This document shows positions 1 to 9,555 of a stretch of DNA of 64,000 nucleotides, in pieces (position 1 is the stretch's first letter; each line of letters starts with the position of its first letter). This DNA is from JAUIET01 sp039111475 (GTDB lineage: Bacteria; Pseudomonadota; Gammaproteobacteria; Pseudomonadales; JAUIET01). The stretch spans positions 79,449-143,448 of the forward strand of contig JBCCIP010000008.1 in NCBI GenBank assembly GCA_039111475.1, in the 5' to 3' direction. Under the pieces are notes generated by a model. The model was not told the origin of the DNA and did no database searches. It saw only the letters and a program-made list of their open reading frames with translations. The position numbers and the translations under genes are program-made.

Positions 1-1665
1 AGCGAGTCGCCATCCAGCATCAGCTGGTCACCCGACGGGCAATGGCTGGCATTTACCATGCGCGTGCCTGCCAACCAGAGACCACTGGCGGAGGCTCCAA
101 AAAAGCCAAAGGGGGCTAAATGGGCTCCTCCTGTGAAGTTGATTGATTCTCTTGTATATCGAGCTGACGGCGCCGGGTTTCTTGAAGCGGGCTTCGAGCA
201 TGTGTTTGTCATTCCCGCCGAAGGTGGCGCGCCAAGACAGATAACCATGGGTAACTTTAATCACAACGGGCCACTGTCGTGGGCACCCGACAGCCAGAAA
301 ATCGTTTTCTCGGCCAACCGGCGCGATGACTGGGAATATCACCCCAGAGATGAGAACCTGTTTATTGTGGATGTTGCCAGCGCTGCGCTCACTCAACTCA
401 CGGACAGAGACGGCCCAGATGCCGACGCACAGGTATCACCTGATGGCAAGCGCATTGCGTTCGTGGGGTATGATGATAGAAACCTTGGCCATCAGATTAC
501 CCATCTTTACCTGATGAATATCGATGGCACTGGAAAAAGAGTCTTAAGCGGTTCCCTTGACCGATCTGTACAGTCACCTCGTTGGGCCGGCAACAATCGC
601 ATCTTCTTTCAATATGATGACCAGGGAGTTGGCAAACTGGCTTCCAGCAACCTCAGTGGTGAGATTACCGAGCACGCTTCGCAGCTTGGGGGAACAACGC
701 TTGGCAGACCGTATACCAGTGGCAGTTATACCGTGGCCAACAATGGTCAGTTTGCGTTCACACTGAATTCCCCATCACATCCCGCTGATCTGGCGAGTGG
801 TAGACGAAATTCGGTTAAACGACTGACGCACTTGAATGATGATTTGTTTGCTCACAAAAAACTGGCCAAGGTAGAAGCCATAAGTTGGAAATCATCGCAT
901 GATCAACGCGACATACAAGGCTGGTTAGCCACACCACCAAATTTCGACCCGGCGAAGAAGTACCCGTTTATTCTTGAAATCCATGGCGGGCCGTACGCCG
1001 CTTACGGCCCGAATTTTAGTGCTGAGGTGCAACGCTATGCCGCTGAGGGTTACGTGGTTCTTTACGCTAATCCCCGTGGCAGTTCCAGCTATGGCGGAGA
1101 ATTTGCGAGCCTGATCAACTACGCCTACCCAGGCAATGACTACGATGACCTAATATCAGGGGTTGATGCAGTAGTTGCCAAAGGCATTGTAGATGACCAA
1201 CAATTGTTTGTGACCGGTGGTTCCGGCGGTGGTGTATTATCGGCCTGGATTATTGGCAAAACGAATCGATTTGCCGCCGCTGTGGTTGCAAAGCCGGTAA
1301 TCAATATGACTAGTTTTGTACTAACCGCTGATGCGGTTAACTATTTCTCTCGCTATTGGTTCAAGGGCTTCCCATGGGAACAGCAAGAAGAATATTGGCG
1401 TCGTTCACCCTTGTCTCTGGTGGGTAATGTCAAAACACCGACCATGCTGCTGACGGGAGAGTCGGACTATCGCACCCCTATTTCAGAATCGGAACAGTTC
1501 TATATAGCACTAAGACTGCAAAATGTAGACAGCGCTTTAATGCGAGTACCGGAATCATCGCATAGTATTGCGGCACGCCCTTCTAACCTGATCGCCAAGA
1601 TCGACAATATACTTGCGTGGTTTGAGAAATACAGACCGCAATCTGAGGATGATGCAGCGAACTAG
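1..1665 (+). CDS. S9 family prolyl oligopeptidase-like peptidase, 5'-truncated by the window edge
   Basis: A serine peptidase or acyl-peptide hydrolase with an N-terminal beta-propeller and a C-terminal alpha/beta hydrolase domain. The frame is open from base 1 (it reads a PD40 propeller motif, SWSPDGQWLAFT), so the ATG at 58 is internal and the true start lies outside the window. Further PD40-type repeats follow (LSWAPDSQKIVFS, VSPDGKRIAFVG). The catalytic triad is visible: Ser in GGSGGG (codon at 1221), Asp in GESDYR (about 1465) and His in ESSHS (1561), in the usual order. It ends at TAG and faces the convergent HisD-like gene. No signal peptide can be judged because the N-terminus is missing. 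The family call is secure; the peptide substrate is unknown. Confidence 0.9.
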   Translation, partial: SESPSSISWSPDGQWLAFTMRVPANQRPLAEAPKKPKGAKWAPPVKLIDSLVYRADGAGFLEAGFEHVFVIPAEGGAPRQITMGNFNHNGPLSWAPDSQKIVFSANRRDDWEYHPRDENLFIVDVASAALTQLTDRDGPDADAQVSPDGKRIAFVGYDDRNLGHQITHLYLMNIDGTGKRVLSGSLDRSVQSPRWAGNNRIFFQYDDQGVGKLASSNLSGEITEHASQLGGTTLGRPYTSGSYTVANNGQFAFTLNSPSHPADLASGRRNSVKRLTHLNDDLFAHKKLAKVEAISWKSSHDQRDIQGWLATPPNFDPAKKYPFILEIHGGPYAAYGPNFSAEVQRYAAEGYVVLYANPRGSSSYGGEFASLINYAYPGNDYDDLISGVDAVVAKGIVDDQQLFVTGGSGGGVLSAWIIGKTNRFAAAVVAKPVINMTSFVLTADAVNYFSRYWFKGFPWEQQEEYWRRSPLSLVGNVKTPTMLLTGESDYRTPISESEQFYIALRLQNVDSALMRVPESSHSIAARPSNLIAKIDNILAWFEKYRPQSEDDAAN

Positions 1666-1727
1666 CACCGCAGCTTTCCTGGCAATAGGTTGCGTGACTA
1701 CCAAGCCCAATATGGCGCGGATCGATC

Positions 1728-3026
1728 TTAAGTTTTTTTCGCCAGCTTTTCGCCATATCGCTTCACACGAATATCCGCCTGCGCCTGATGGCCGGCAAAA
1801 CCTTCGACAGCGCACAATCGCGAACAATACTGCCCAAGGTGGTGCGATGCTTCCTCAGTTAAGCGCTGATATGTGCAGGTTTTTATGAATTTTCCTACCC
1901 AGAGACCACCGGTATAGCGTGCTGCTTTCTTTGTCGGCAAGGTGTGGTTAGTGCCAACCACCTTGTCGCCATACGACACGTTCGTTTCTGGACCAAGGAA
2001 CAAAGCGCCATAGTTGGTCATATTGTTCAGAAAGTAATCCGGATCTTTTGTCATTACCTGCACATGCTCAGAGCCTATCTCGTCGGCGACTTCCACCATT
2101 TCGTCGTAGGTATCGCAGAGAATGACTTGACCGTACTTACGCCATGCCTGACCAGCTATTTCAGCCGTTGGTAGAGTTTTCAGCTGTTCTTCAACGTGCT
2201 TCATCGTTGATTTAGCCAGTGCTTCCGAATTGGTTAAAAGAATCGCTGGGGAGTTTGTACCGTGCTCCGCCTGGCCTAGAAGGTCAGTTGCACACAATTC
2301 GCCATCCACACTGTCATCACCAATCACCAGCGTTTCTGTTGGACCCGCAAATAAATCAATGCCTACCCGGCCAAACAGCTGGCGCTTTGCCTCAGCAACA
2401 AAGGCATTGCCCGGCCCCACCACCATGTCGACTCCCGCTATTGTTTTGGTGCCAAATGCCATCGCTCCTATGGCTTGTACACCACCCAGGCTGTAAATTT
2501 CATCAGCGCCTGCCAGATCCATTGCATCGACGGTGGCAGGATGTACTCCACCTTTAAATGGCGGCGCACAAGCCACGACGCGTTTCACTCCGGCTACTTT
2601 CGCCGTCACAACACTCATGTGCGCACTGGCCACGAGCGGATACTTGCCACCTGGCACATAACAACCAACACTGTGCACAGGAATATTCTTGTGGCCCAGA
2701 GTTACGCCCGGCAGCGTTTCAACTTCAACATCCTTCAATGTGTCTTTTTGAATACGCGCAAAGTTTCCAATTTGCTCTTGGGCAAACTTGATGTCATCTA
2801 TAACATGCTGGTCCAATTGCCGGTGGCATGCGTCAATCTGCTCACGTGATAACTGTAATGGTTCACCATTCCAACCATCGAATTTGGCCGCGTATTCCTT
2901 AACCGCTTGATCGCCTTGCTGTTCGATTTCGGCAAGAATACGTTCAACAGTAGCGCGCACTTCGGCATCATCGCTTGCGACTTGCTCGCCGCTTATGCCT
3001 TCTTTGAGCATTCTTATCATGTGCAA
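1728..3026 (-). CDS. HisD-family dehydrogenase, probably sulfopropanediol (HpsN-like) rather than histidinol dehydrogenase
   Basis: A zinc- and NAD-dependent dehydrogenase of the histidinol dehydrogenase fold, 432 residues, the full family length. Visible family features are VGPGNAFVAEAKR, DLFAGPTETLVIGD, the Zn-ligand region GQAEHG, GTNHTLPT, and a C-terminal His in EGFAGHQAQAD. It stands alone, with no his biosynthesis genes around it. The ending FAGHQAQADIRVKRYG is the style I associate with stand-alone HisD paralogues such as HpsN, which oxidises 2,3-dihydroxypropane-1-sulfonate to sulfolactate. That assignment is inferred from memory of the family. True histidinol dehydrogenase or another polyol dehydrogenase is the alternative. 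Confidence 0.82.
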   Translation of the reverse strand: MHMIRMLKEGISGEQVASDDAEVRATVERILAEIEQQGDQAVKEYAAKFDGWNGEPLQLSREQIDACHRQLDQHVIDDIKFAQEQIGNFARIQKDTLKDVEVETLPGVTLGHKNIPVHSVGCYVPGGKYPLVASAHMSVVTAKVAGVKRVVACAPPFKGGVHPATVDAMDLAGADEIYSLGGVQAIGAMAFGTKTIAGVDMVVGPGNAFVAEAKRQLFGRVGIDLFAGPTETLVIGDDSVDGELCATDLLGQAEHGTNSPAILLTNSEALAKSTMKHVEEQLKTLPTAEIAGQAWRKYGQVILCDTYDEMVEVADEIGSEHVQVMTKDPDYFLNNMTNYGALFLGPETNVSYGDKVVGTNHTLPTKKAARYTGGLWVGKFIKTCTYQRLTEEASHHLGQYCSRLCAVEGFAGHQAQADIRVKRYGEKLAKKT

Positions 3027-3184
3027 GGACCCCCAGTTTGCCTATAGCTGTTTGCAAACGAGATTAGCATATCTGAGTTTAGACGCTATGCTCTCTGGTG
3101 AACCTGTTTTTGGAATCCTAGACTCGCGTCCCGACTAAGGTCTTAGCCACCATGCTAACCGTAAAAACGATGAAATGAGCTCGA

Positions 3185-5065
3185 TTATCCAGTCTTGCGC
3201 AGCGGTATTGGCGCTTTTATCGTTTCTATAAAAGCGTCAGCCGGCAATGGTTTTGCCAGCAAGTAACCTTGCACGATGTCGCAATGATAATTGCGCAAGC
3301 GCTCAAGCTGCTCGACAGTCTCTACGCCTTCGGCAACTACAGTGAGCTTCAAGGCATGGCCCAATGCAACGATCGCTGCAATAACCCGGGCGTAATTTTC
3401 GCCCTCAGACATACGCCACACAAAAGAACAATCAATCTTTAATGCCTGAACTGGTAGATCCGCCAGATATTGAAGTGATGAATAGCCGGTACCAAAGTCA
3501 TCCAATTGAATACCTATACCAAGGTCGCGAAACGAGGAAAGCACTTGCACACCCAAATCAAGATTTTCCATCAATGAAGATTCTGTTAATTCAAATTTGA
3601 GCATGCTAGGCGTGACGCCAGTTATGGCAAGAACTGAATTTATTGAGCGTTGTAGATCCGGATTACGAAGCTGCTGCGGCGACATGTTGATACTAATGGG
3701 CACCGCCCAGCTCTCGCATTGCCAGTCTGCAACATATTCAGACACTTGATCAAACATGGATTGAAACAACGCGTCTGAAAGCCCAGTCTCTTCGGCTAAG
3801 GGCACAAAGTCAGCGGGAGACACCACGCTGCCATCAGGTTTTATCCAACGAGCCAATGCCTCTGCCCCACTCCACCGGCCGGTATTCAAGTGACATTGAG
3901 GCTGAAAGAAAGGCTGAATCTCACGCGACTCAATTGCCACCCTCAGCTCTTGCTCAAGGGTAAATTTCTGCTTGGCGATGTCGCCCATGGTTCGATCGTA
4001 ATAAACCGTTTGGCGGAGCATGTGCCGTTTGGAGCGATTTAACGCGGCCTCAGCACAACGAAACACTTCCTCTGGCGAATCACCATGTTCCGGGTACTTT
4101 GCGATCCCTATCGCGCAATCCAGAAATACCTTTCTCCCTGCCAACTCTATCGCTTGCTGAAACAGCTCTTCAATACGAAGTACGCTCAATCGCGGCTCTC
4201 TTTCAGAGTTGAAATTTCTGAGTATTACTGCGAACTCGTCGGACCCGAGGCGACCAACAATGTCTTGCTCTCTAACTATATTTCTAAGTCGTGCACCGAT
4301 AACCTGGAGTAATTCGGTGCCTAGCTCGTAGCCCATTGTCTCATTGATAAAACTGAATCGTTCAATATCAAGTACAACAAACAGCACTGTTTCATCGACG
4401 AATTTGGGTATGTCATCTTCGGCAGCCAGAAAACCCTCTAGTTTGTCGAGCAATTTGATTCTATTGGGTAAGCCTGTAGTCGCGTCGAAATAGGCCAACT
4501 CATGAAGCTGTGCAGTGCGCTGTTCTATCTGCCCCTCAAGCTCAATGTTTGCCCGTTGCAGAGCTTTGTCTGAAACCCACTTTCCGCATAAGGCAACAGC
4601 CAGCTGTCTGCATTCCACTGCGTGAAAGGGCTTTTGGAAGAAGAACAGTTTATCAACTGGTGGAACCTGCCCAGCCAATTCGCTGGGAATAAGGCCTGTC
4701 GCTCCACTGACAATAACGATATTGACGTCACTATCAATAAGTCGTATTTGTTTCGCTGTTTCGATGCCATTAATGCCAGGTGGCATATCAACGTCCATGA
4801 AAATAATTTGATACGGCTCTTTTACGTCTATTGCCCGAGCGACCTCCTTGATCGCTTGTTCACCCTGAGTGACCGCGCTGACTGCAAATTCAACCGAAGA
4901 CGCAGTGTCTGACTGTGTTCCAAATAATTCCTGATCGAGCTCTTTGAGAAGAACTGTATTATTGCCACCCCCTTCCTTGCCGAACGCTCTTTGGTACTCT
5001 TCGATAATCGCTTGCTCGTCATCAACCACTAGAATTCTTTTGGTTTGTTGCTTGCAGAGAGTCAT
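3185..5065 (-). CDS. Response regulator with GGDEF and EAL domains (cyclic-di-GMP turnover)
   Basis: A cytoplasmic output protein of about 626 residues. An N-terminal REC domain (ILVVDDEQAIIEEY, then IIFMDVDMPPGING with the phosphoacceptor Asp) is followed by a GGDEF domain with the signature GSDEF and a C-terminal EAL domain. The EAL catalytic set looks complete: EAL, the Asn of INMSPQQLRNP, ELTES, DDFGTGYSSL, KIDCSF, AEGVET and QGYLL. Active phosphodiesterase function is therefore likely; GSDEF may still make or sense c-di-GMP. The start is the ATG at 5065, one nucleotide after the stop of the kinase gene (TGATATG), which implies translational coupling. The longer open frame to 5221 runs inside the kinase and is rejected. 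Confidence 0.93.
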   Translation of the reverse strand: MTLCKQQTKRILVVDDEQAIIEEYQRAFGKEGGGNNTVLLKELDQELFGTQSDTASSVEFAVSAVTQGEQAIKEVARAIDVKEPYQIIFMDVDMPPGINGIETAKQIRLIDSDVNIVIVSGATGLIPSELAGQVPPVDKLFFFQKPFHAVECRQLAVALCGKWVSDKALQRANIELEGQIEQRTAQLHELAYFDATTGLPNRIKLLDKLEGFLAAEDDIPKFVDETVLFVVLDIERFSFINETMGYELGTELLQVIGARLRNIVREQDIVGRLGSDEFAVILRNFNSEREPRLSVLRIEELFQQAIELAGRKVFLDCAIGIAKYPEHGDSPEEVFRCAEAALNRSKRHMLRQTVYYDRTMGDIAKQKFTLEQELRVAIESREIQPFFQPQCHLNTGRWSGAEALARWIKPDGSVVSPADFVPLAEETGLSDALFQSMFDQVSEYVADWQCESWAVPISINMSPQQLRNPDLQRSINSVLAITGVTPSMLKFELTESSLMENLDLGVQVLSSFRDLGIGIQLDDFGTGYSSLQYLADLPVQALKIDCSFVWRMSEGENYARVIAAIVALGHALKLTVVAEGVETVEQLERLRNYHCDIVQGYLLAKPLPADAFIETIKAPIPLRKTG

Positions 5066-5066
5066 A

Positions 5067-6911
5067 TCAGGCCGCCGGTAAGTAAAGGTGAAACACAGCG
5101 CCGGCATCTGCACCGTTGCTTTCTGCTTTGATCTTGCCGCCCATATTCGCAAGTGTATTTGCACACCAATGCAGGCCAAGACCGCCGCGATCACCCTGTT
5201 TTGAAGATGCGCCGCGAGCAAATAATCGTGGTTTCATGTCTGGCGCAATACCAGCGCCATCGTCAGAAATGGACAAACAGATCATAGTGTTATCAGATTG
5301 AGCTGACACACTAATACGCCCATTTCGCCGCTCTGTGCGAAGAATTGATTCGTAGGCATTAATAATAATATTATGCAGAATCTGCATAAGGCTTATGTGG
5401 TTGCTTCGAATTTTATAGTCGCTCAGATCGGGTTGCAGCTCGACACTTATTAGCATTGCCGCATCGTTGGGTAGCACCGTCACGGCTTCCTTAACCGCAC
5501 CCTCAAGTGAGATGGTCTCAATCATTGAGGCTATCTGGCTAACGTTTTCCTGGTCTTTTAGTATCTGCTCTACCTGCCTTACCTGCGCAGAAACAACGTC
5601 AAGATCTGCATCCGCAATCGCTGTCTGTGATTGCTGTTCCTTCAGGGCGATCGACAAGTACACTGACAATTTATGCCGTCTATGCATTTCCAATTCATCA
5701 CTTGCCAATTCTTCTGCCGCTCTGAGCATGTTTCCACTGCCGATGGCACGTACCGCTGCACTTGCGCTTTCCGCGCGATTAACTAGAGGTGTTAGTGCGT
5801 TTCGAATATTATGCAATACCGTTGACGCCGTTTCTGCTCTGCCGGCTTTGTACGATTGGGTCTGCAGTTCTTGTCGCGTTGACAAAAGCTTATCCAAAAG
5901 CTCATTAAAGATAGAGGCCAGCAGCGATATTTCGTTGTGACCAGACACATTTAGGCGCTGTGTCAGGTCATCAGAATGCTTGATATGGGTAATGCGCTGA
6001 CCCAGTACATTGAGCGGATTCACAACAACGGAATGCAAAAGCAACCAGATTGCTATCGCTACTACAAAACCGAGCATTGCAAGTGACGCAAACATATTCC
6101 CCAACGCTTGCTGACCCAAGTTTGTTATGTCGGTTGGCGTTTTGACTTCCAGGATAGAAACCACTTCTCCTTGAATATCCTTGAACTCCAGACGGTCAAT
6201 TCGAAAATGCTGTTGGTCTACTCTCTCACCGGCGTTGGAATTATGTTGCGGCTTATGGTCTGCAGCTGTTTGATAATTCCTGAGAGAAGTATCGATAAAC
6301 GCGAGTTCAACCTGAGTTCTGGATCGCAGTCTCTGTATTAATACTTGATCTAAAAGTTTGCCGAATATCAGCGTGCCCTTGATAGGCCCGGTTAAATCCG
6401 TAGTGACAATTGGTTTGGATGCCAACAGCGCAACACCTAGCTGGCTGTCAAGAGCGCCCGTAATCGTTGAGTCCAGCAACTTATGATCCAGGAATGGAAG
6501 TAGCGCATTATTTGCAATACCAAGTTTGGTGAGTGGTAGCTCACTTTCATTCTTGGTATCGATCAACATACCCCATACCAATTGTCGTTCTTCGTTGTAA
6601 AACAAGACAATATTTGTTTCGAAATTAAGAAACCCATTTAGCGTTAGATTCGATTTTGCATAGCTTTCGTGATTCCCCTGAATAAACTCATAGGTTTCGT
6701 CCCAGATTGCATAGTCTCCTGCTTGTTTGGCCAAGTTGTCATAAACGTGCGTAATCGCCTTCTCAACGCGCGCGACATTGGCGTTTGCCGCATCGCTCTC
6801 CAGGCGCTCAAAAGTAGGCGCGATGGCATCAATCAACAGGCGATAGCTCAACCCCGCCGTGGCAAGCATCAGTAGACAAAGTACTAGGGTTATCTGACGT
6901 TTTATCGTCAT
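5067..6911 (-). CDS. Membrane sensor histidine kinase with CHASE4 and HAMP domains
   Basis: 614 residues: an N-terminal membrane helix (about 8-28), a periplasmic CHASE4-type sensor (typical AIWDETYEF), a second helix (about 275-295, FVVAIAIWLLLHSVVV), HAMP (NPLNVLGQRITHI), then a kinase core. The phosphoacceptor His sits in VLHNIRNALTPL. The ATPase domain shows the N box (NIIINAYESI), DDGAGI, and GDRGGLGLHW with the G2 box. It is the first gene of a two-gene unit with the REC-GGDEF-EAL protein, its probable phosphotransfer partner. The signal sensed is unknown. Confidence 0.93.
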   Translation of the reverse strand: MTIKRQITLVLCLLMLATAGLSYRLLIDAIAPTFERLESDAANANVARVEKAITHVYDNLAKQAGDYAIWDETYEFIQGNHESYAKSNLTLNGFLNFETNIVLFYNEERQLVWGMLIDTKNESELPLTKLGIANNALLPFLDHKLLDSTITGALDSQLGVALLASKPIVTTDLTGPIKGTLIFGKLLDQVLIQRLRSRTQVELAFIDTSLRNYQTAADHKPQHNSNAGERVDQQHFRIDRLEFKDIQGEVVSILEVKTPTDITNLGQQALGNMFASLAMLGFVVAIAIWLLLHSVVVNPLNVLGQRITHIKHSDDLTQRLNVSGHNEISLLASIFNELLDKLLSTRQELQTQSYKAGRAETASTVLHNIRNALTPLVNRAESASAAVRAIGSGNMLRAAEELASDELEMHRRHKLSVYLSIALKEQQSQTAIADADLDVVSAQVRQVEQILKDQENVSQIASMIETISLEGAVKEAVTVLPNDAAMLISVELQPDLSDYKIRSNHISLMQILHNIIINAYESILRTERRNGRISVSAQSDNTMICLSISDDGAGIAPDMKPRLFARGASSKQGDRGGLGLHWCANTLANMGGKIKAESNGADAGAVFHLYLPAA

Positions 6912-7075
6912 ATGTTATTTGTTATCGGGAAGCGGCAGTCAATAAATGTATCGGCTGCGAGGAAGCTCACTTAACGGAAAAAATACGTTGCTTGTATTGC
7001 GCGCAGACGAACGGAATGCAATTGCACACCCGGGGCGGTGAGAGCTAGTTTTTGAACAAATAGTAAGCGATTAGC

Positions 7076-8398
7076 TTAAGAAATTGTGTTTTTTTTGAAC
7101 GCTGAGCGCGTTATGTTCTCCACATCAGATTCACCAATCAACACATTATCTTCAACGCGAATTCCACCATATGGCAGGAAATCCTGAACGCGACTCCAAT
7201 TTACCTCGCAGGTAAGCGAACTCGCTTTTAGTTTCTCCAACAACAAGGGAATAAAATAAACACCTGGTTCAACGGTGACGACAGAGCCGACCGCGAAATT
7301 GGACGTATTTCGCAGGCGCGGGTACGCTTCAGGTGGCGGAATTTCGCCGCCATCTGCATCACCTAAATACCCCCCCAGCTCATGTACATTTACACCCAGA
7401 CCATGACCGATTCCATGAGGGTAAAAAGTGGTGCTTAAACCTGATTCAACACAACTTTCGGCCGAACAATTAATAATGGAAAATTGCTGTAATAGCTCTG
7501 CTATTTTTAGATGCGACAACTCATGCAGTTGTATGGCAGATTCATTAGCCTTGATACTGGCAACCAATTCCAACTGTTTTGTGTTCATGCAGTCGATCAT
7601 TTCAGCATAAACTGATGACTCATCAAACGCCCAGGTACGGGTAATATCTGACGCGTAGCCGTTTACTTCAACGCCAGCGTCAATCAGAAAACTTCGGTGT
7701 TGTGGTGGCGGAGTATTATCAAGAATAAAGTGATGCAAAATGGCGGCGTGTTCATTTAAGCCCGCAATAATGCTATAGGGCATTTCATCATCAGACTGTC
7801 GGCATGCAGCAAGGTACGCAAGTTTAATGTGCAGTTCGCTGGCTTGCGCGTAGAAAGCGTCTCTGGCAGCTAAATGCGCATCAGCCGCAAAAAAATTCGC
7901 CTGACGAATACACTCATGTTCGTAATCCGTTTTAAAGCGGCGATGGTAATCGATGCGATTGCGCAGCTCTGTCGTATTGCATTGTTCTACCTGCAAATTA
8001 AACTCATTTTGCTCACCTAGATAAGCAACACCAGCCAACAAATCACCCATATCAGGCAATGTATCAAATTCAATGAGTTCGAATGCGGCCCGCCAACCCT
8101 CTGGCAAGCTCTGCGGCGCTGTATGCCAGATATCTTCCGCGATATCCAGATACAAAGCCGGTTTGCCCGATGCTGGAATGTACAAAAAGCTGTTGTACCG
8201 CTTTACCAACGGCAGCCATTCCTTAAAGTAACCGTTTGCTTTAAATGGATAGGCCATATCATCCATAAATTGAATGTGTTGCTGGCCAGAGCTAATCAAA
8301 ACACCGCTTAGTTGCAACTCACTGCAAAATTCCTGAAAACGTTGCGTCTTTGTGCTGACGTGTTGCAAAAACAGGTCAGCTCCTATGTCAATCATCAT
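7076..8398 (-). CDS. pepQ: Xaa-Pro dipeptidase (M24B metallopeptidase)
   Basis: Cleaves Xaa-Pro dipeptides using a dinuclear metal centre; cytoplasmic. At 440 residues it has the length of gammaproteobacterial PepQ. The pita-bread metal ligands are all present: two Asp in IDAGVEVNGYASDITRTW, His in PHGIGHGLGVNVHE, Glu in TVEPGVYF and Glu in RVEDNVL. The N-terminal creatinase-like domain (FKANGYFKEWLPL) is typical of PepQ. The start at 8398 overlaps the end of ung by 11 nt, so the two are co-transcribed. It is the last gene of the minus-strand run that begins with glycosyltransferases. Confidence 0.93.
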   Translation of the reverse strand: MMIDIGADLFLQHVSTKTQRFQEFCSELQLSGVLISSGQQHIQFMDDMAYPFKANGYFKEWLPLVKRYNSFLYIPASGKPALYLDIAEDIWHTAPQSLPEGWRAAFELIEFDTLPDMGDLLAGVAYLGEQNEFNLQVEQCNTTELRNRIDYHRRFKTDYEHECIRQANFFAADAHLAARDAFYAQASELHIKLAYLAACRQSDDEMPYSIIAGLNEHAAILHHFILDNTPPPQHRSFLIDAGVEVNGYASDITRTWAFDESSVYAEMIDCMNTKQLELVASIKANESAIQLHELSHLKIAELLQQFSIINCSAESCVESGLSTTFYPHGIGHGLGVNVHELGGYLGDADGGEIPPPEAYPRLRNTSNFAVGSVVTVEPGVYFIPLLLEKLKASSLTCEVNWSRVQDFLPYGGIRVEDNVLIGESDVENITRSAFKKNTIS

Positions 8399-9095
8399 GA
8401 GCAGAGATGTCCATGGGCGTCCAATCTATAGGCGTTAAGCCGTGGCCTGCTAGATAGGCATTGGTTTTCGAAAAATGTTTGCAGCCAAAAAAGCCGCGGT
8501 GTGCTGCCAACGGCGATGGATGCGGCGCTTTCAATACAAGGTGCCTTTGTTGATCAATAAACTGTCCTTTGCGTTGTGCGTAACTACCCCACAAAAGAAA
8601 CACCAGCTTCTCACGATGTTCATTCAGACTGGCAATTGCCATGTCGGTAAATTCTTCCCAGCCTTTGCCTTGATGGGAAGCCGCCTGGGCTTGCTGCACG
8701 CTGAGAACGCTGTTCAACAACAAAACTCCTTGATCTGCCCAGCTTTGCAAGCAGCCATGATTCGGCACTTCCATACCCAAATCGTCGTGCAATTCCTTGT
8801 AGATATTGAGCAGGGAAGGTGGCGGTCTAACACCGTGCTGAACCGAGAAACACAGGCCATGCGCCTGGCCAGGACCGTGATACGGATCTTGTCCCAGAAT
8901 AACGACCTTGACCTGATTAAACGGCGTAGAGTTGAATGCATTGAAGAACTCACTGCCCTTTGGATAGATGACACGTTGCTTATCCTTTTCCGCGCGCAGG
9001 AAGGCGCGCAGCGAGCGCATGTAGTCCTTCTCAAATTCAGGCGCTAACTGCTGCAGCCAACCCGCTTCGAGTTGTATTTTGGCATAAGAGCTCAT
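8388..9095 (-). CDS. ung: Uracil-DNA glycosylase, family 1
   Basis: Removes uracil from DNA as the first step of base excision repair. The water-activating motif GQDPYHG, the uracil-binding LLLNSVLSV stretch and the minor-groove loop HPSPLAAHRGFFG are intact. I chose the ATG at 9095 (MSSYAKIQLE), giving 235 residues; a longer frame to 9134 would run into the upstream thioesterase gene. It sits between a thioesterase and pepQ in a compact minus-strand operon, which looks like chance neighbourhood rather than shared function. Confidence 0.96.
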   Translation of the reverse strand: MSSYAKIQLEAGWLQQLAPEFEKDYMRSLRAFLRAEKDKQRVIYPKGSEFFNAFNSTPFNQVKVVILGQDPYHGPGQAHGLCFSVQHGVRPPPSLLNIYKELHDDLGMEVPNHGCLQSWADQGVLLLNSVLSVQQAQAASHQGKGWEEFTDMAIASLNEHREKLVFLLWGSYAQRKGQFIDQQRHLVLKAPHPSPLAAHRGFFGCKHFSKTNAYLAGHGLTPIDWTPMDISAHDD

Positions 9096-9108
9096 GGTGC
9101 GCAGTGTA

Positions 9109-9555
9109 TCATCCAGCCTCAGCCCCACCCGCAATCACTTCCGGCAGGTAGACATCAACAAATTCAGCTGGGAAACGTTTCGGTTTACCGCTGCTGATTT
9201 CAATGCAGCTGAGCTGCCATAAGCCACTCATAAGAATTTCCATACTGTCAGTTCGAGCTATCTCAAAGCGGCGAGTCATTCGCGTGCCTCTTGCAAAGCT
9301 CAGCCAGGTGCTTACCTGCAATACTTGTCCTTCGAACGCCGGTGAGAGGTAATCAAATTCAGCGTGATACACCGCCATTGCCCTATCAAGCTTTTGATAA
9401 TCATTAACCGACAGACCCAGAGCTTCCGAATGCTGCCAGGCAAGTTCTTCACACCAGGAAATATAACGAATATTGTTAACATGACCCAGGCCATCAATAT
9501 GTTCTGCCAGTACCGTACGCGAACCGGTGTATTTCCTTGCTATGTTTTTACCCAT
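9109..9555 (-). CDS. Acyl-CoA thioesterase, 4HBT hotdog fold
   Basis: A hotdog-fold thioesterase of 148 residues from the ATG at 9555 (MGKNIARKY). The family pattern is IDGLGHVNNIRYISWCEELAW, with Asp and Asn in the YbgC/FadM-like position. Later MAVYHAEFDYLSPAFEGQ matches the second conserved block of 4-hydroxybenzoyl-CoA thioesterase-like proteins. The start overlaps the end of the BtrH-like gene by 8 nt. The acyl-CoA or acyl-carrier substrate cannot be read from the sequence; a link to the neighbouring BtrH-like protein is possible but unproven. Confidence 0.85.
   Translation of the reverse strand: MGKNIARKYTGSRTVLAEHIDGLGHVNNIRYISWCEELAWQHSEALGLSVNDYQKLDRAMAVYHAEFDYLSPAFEGQVLQVSTWLSFARGTRMTRRFEIARTDSMEILMSGLWQLSCIEISSGKPKRFPAEFVDVYLPEVIAGGAEAG

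Noticed and set aside
8475..9047. 190-codon plus-strand open frame
   Set aside because: It is antisense to ung, whose catalytic motifs are intact.
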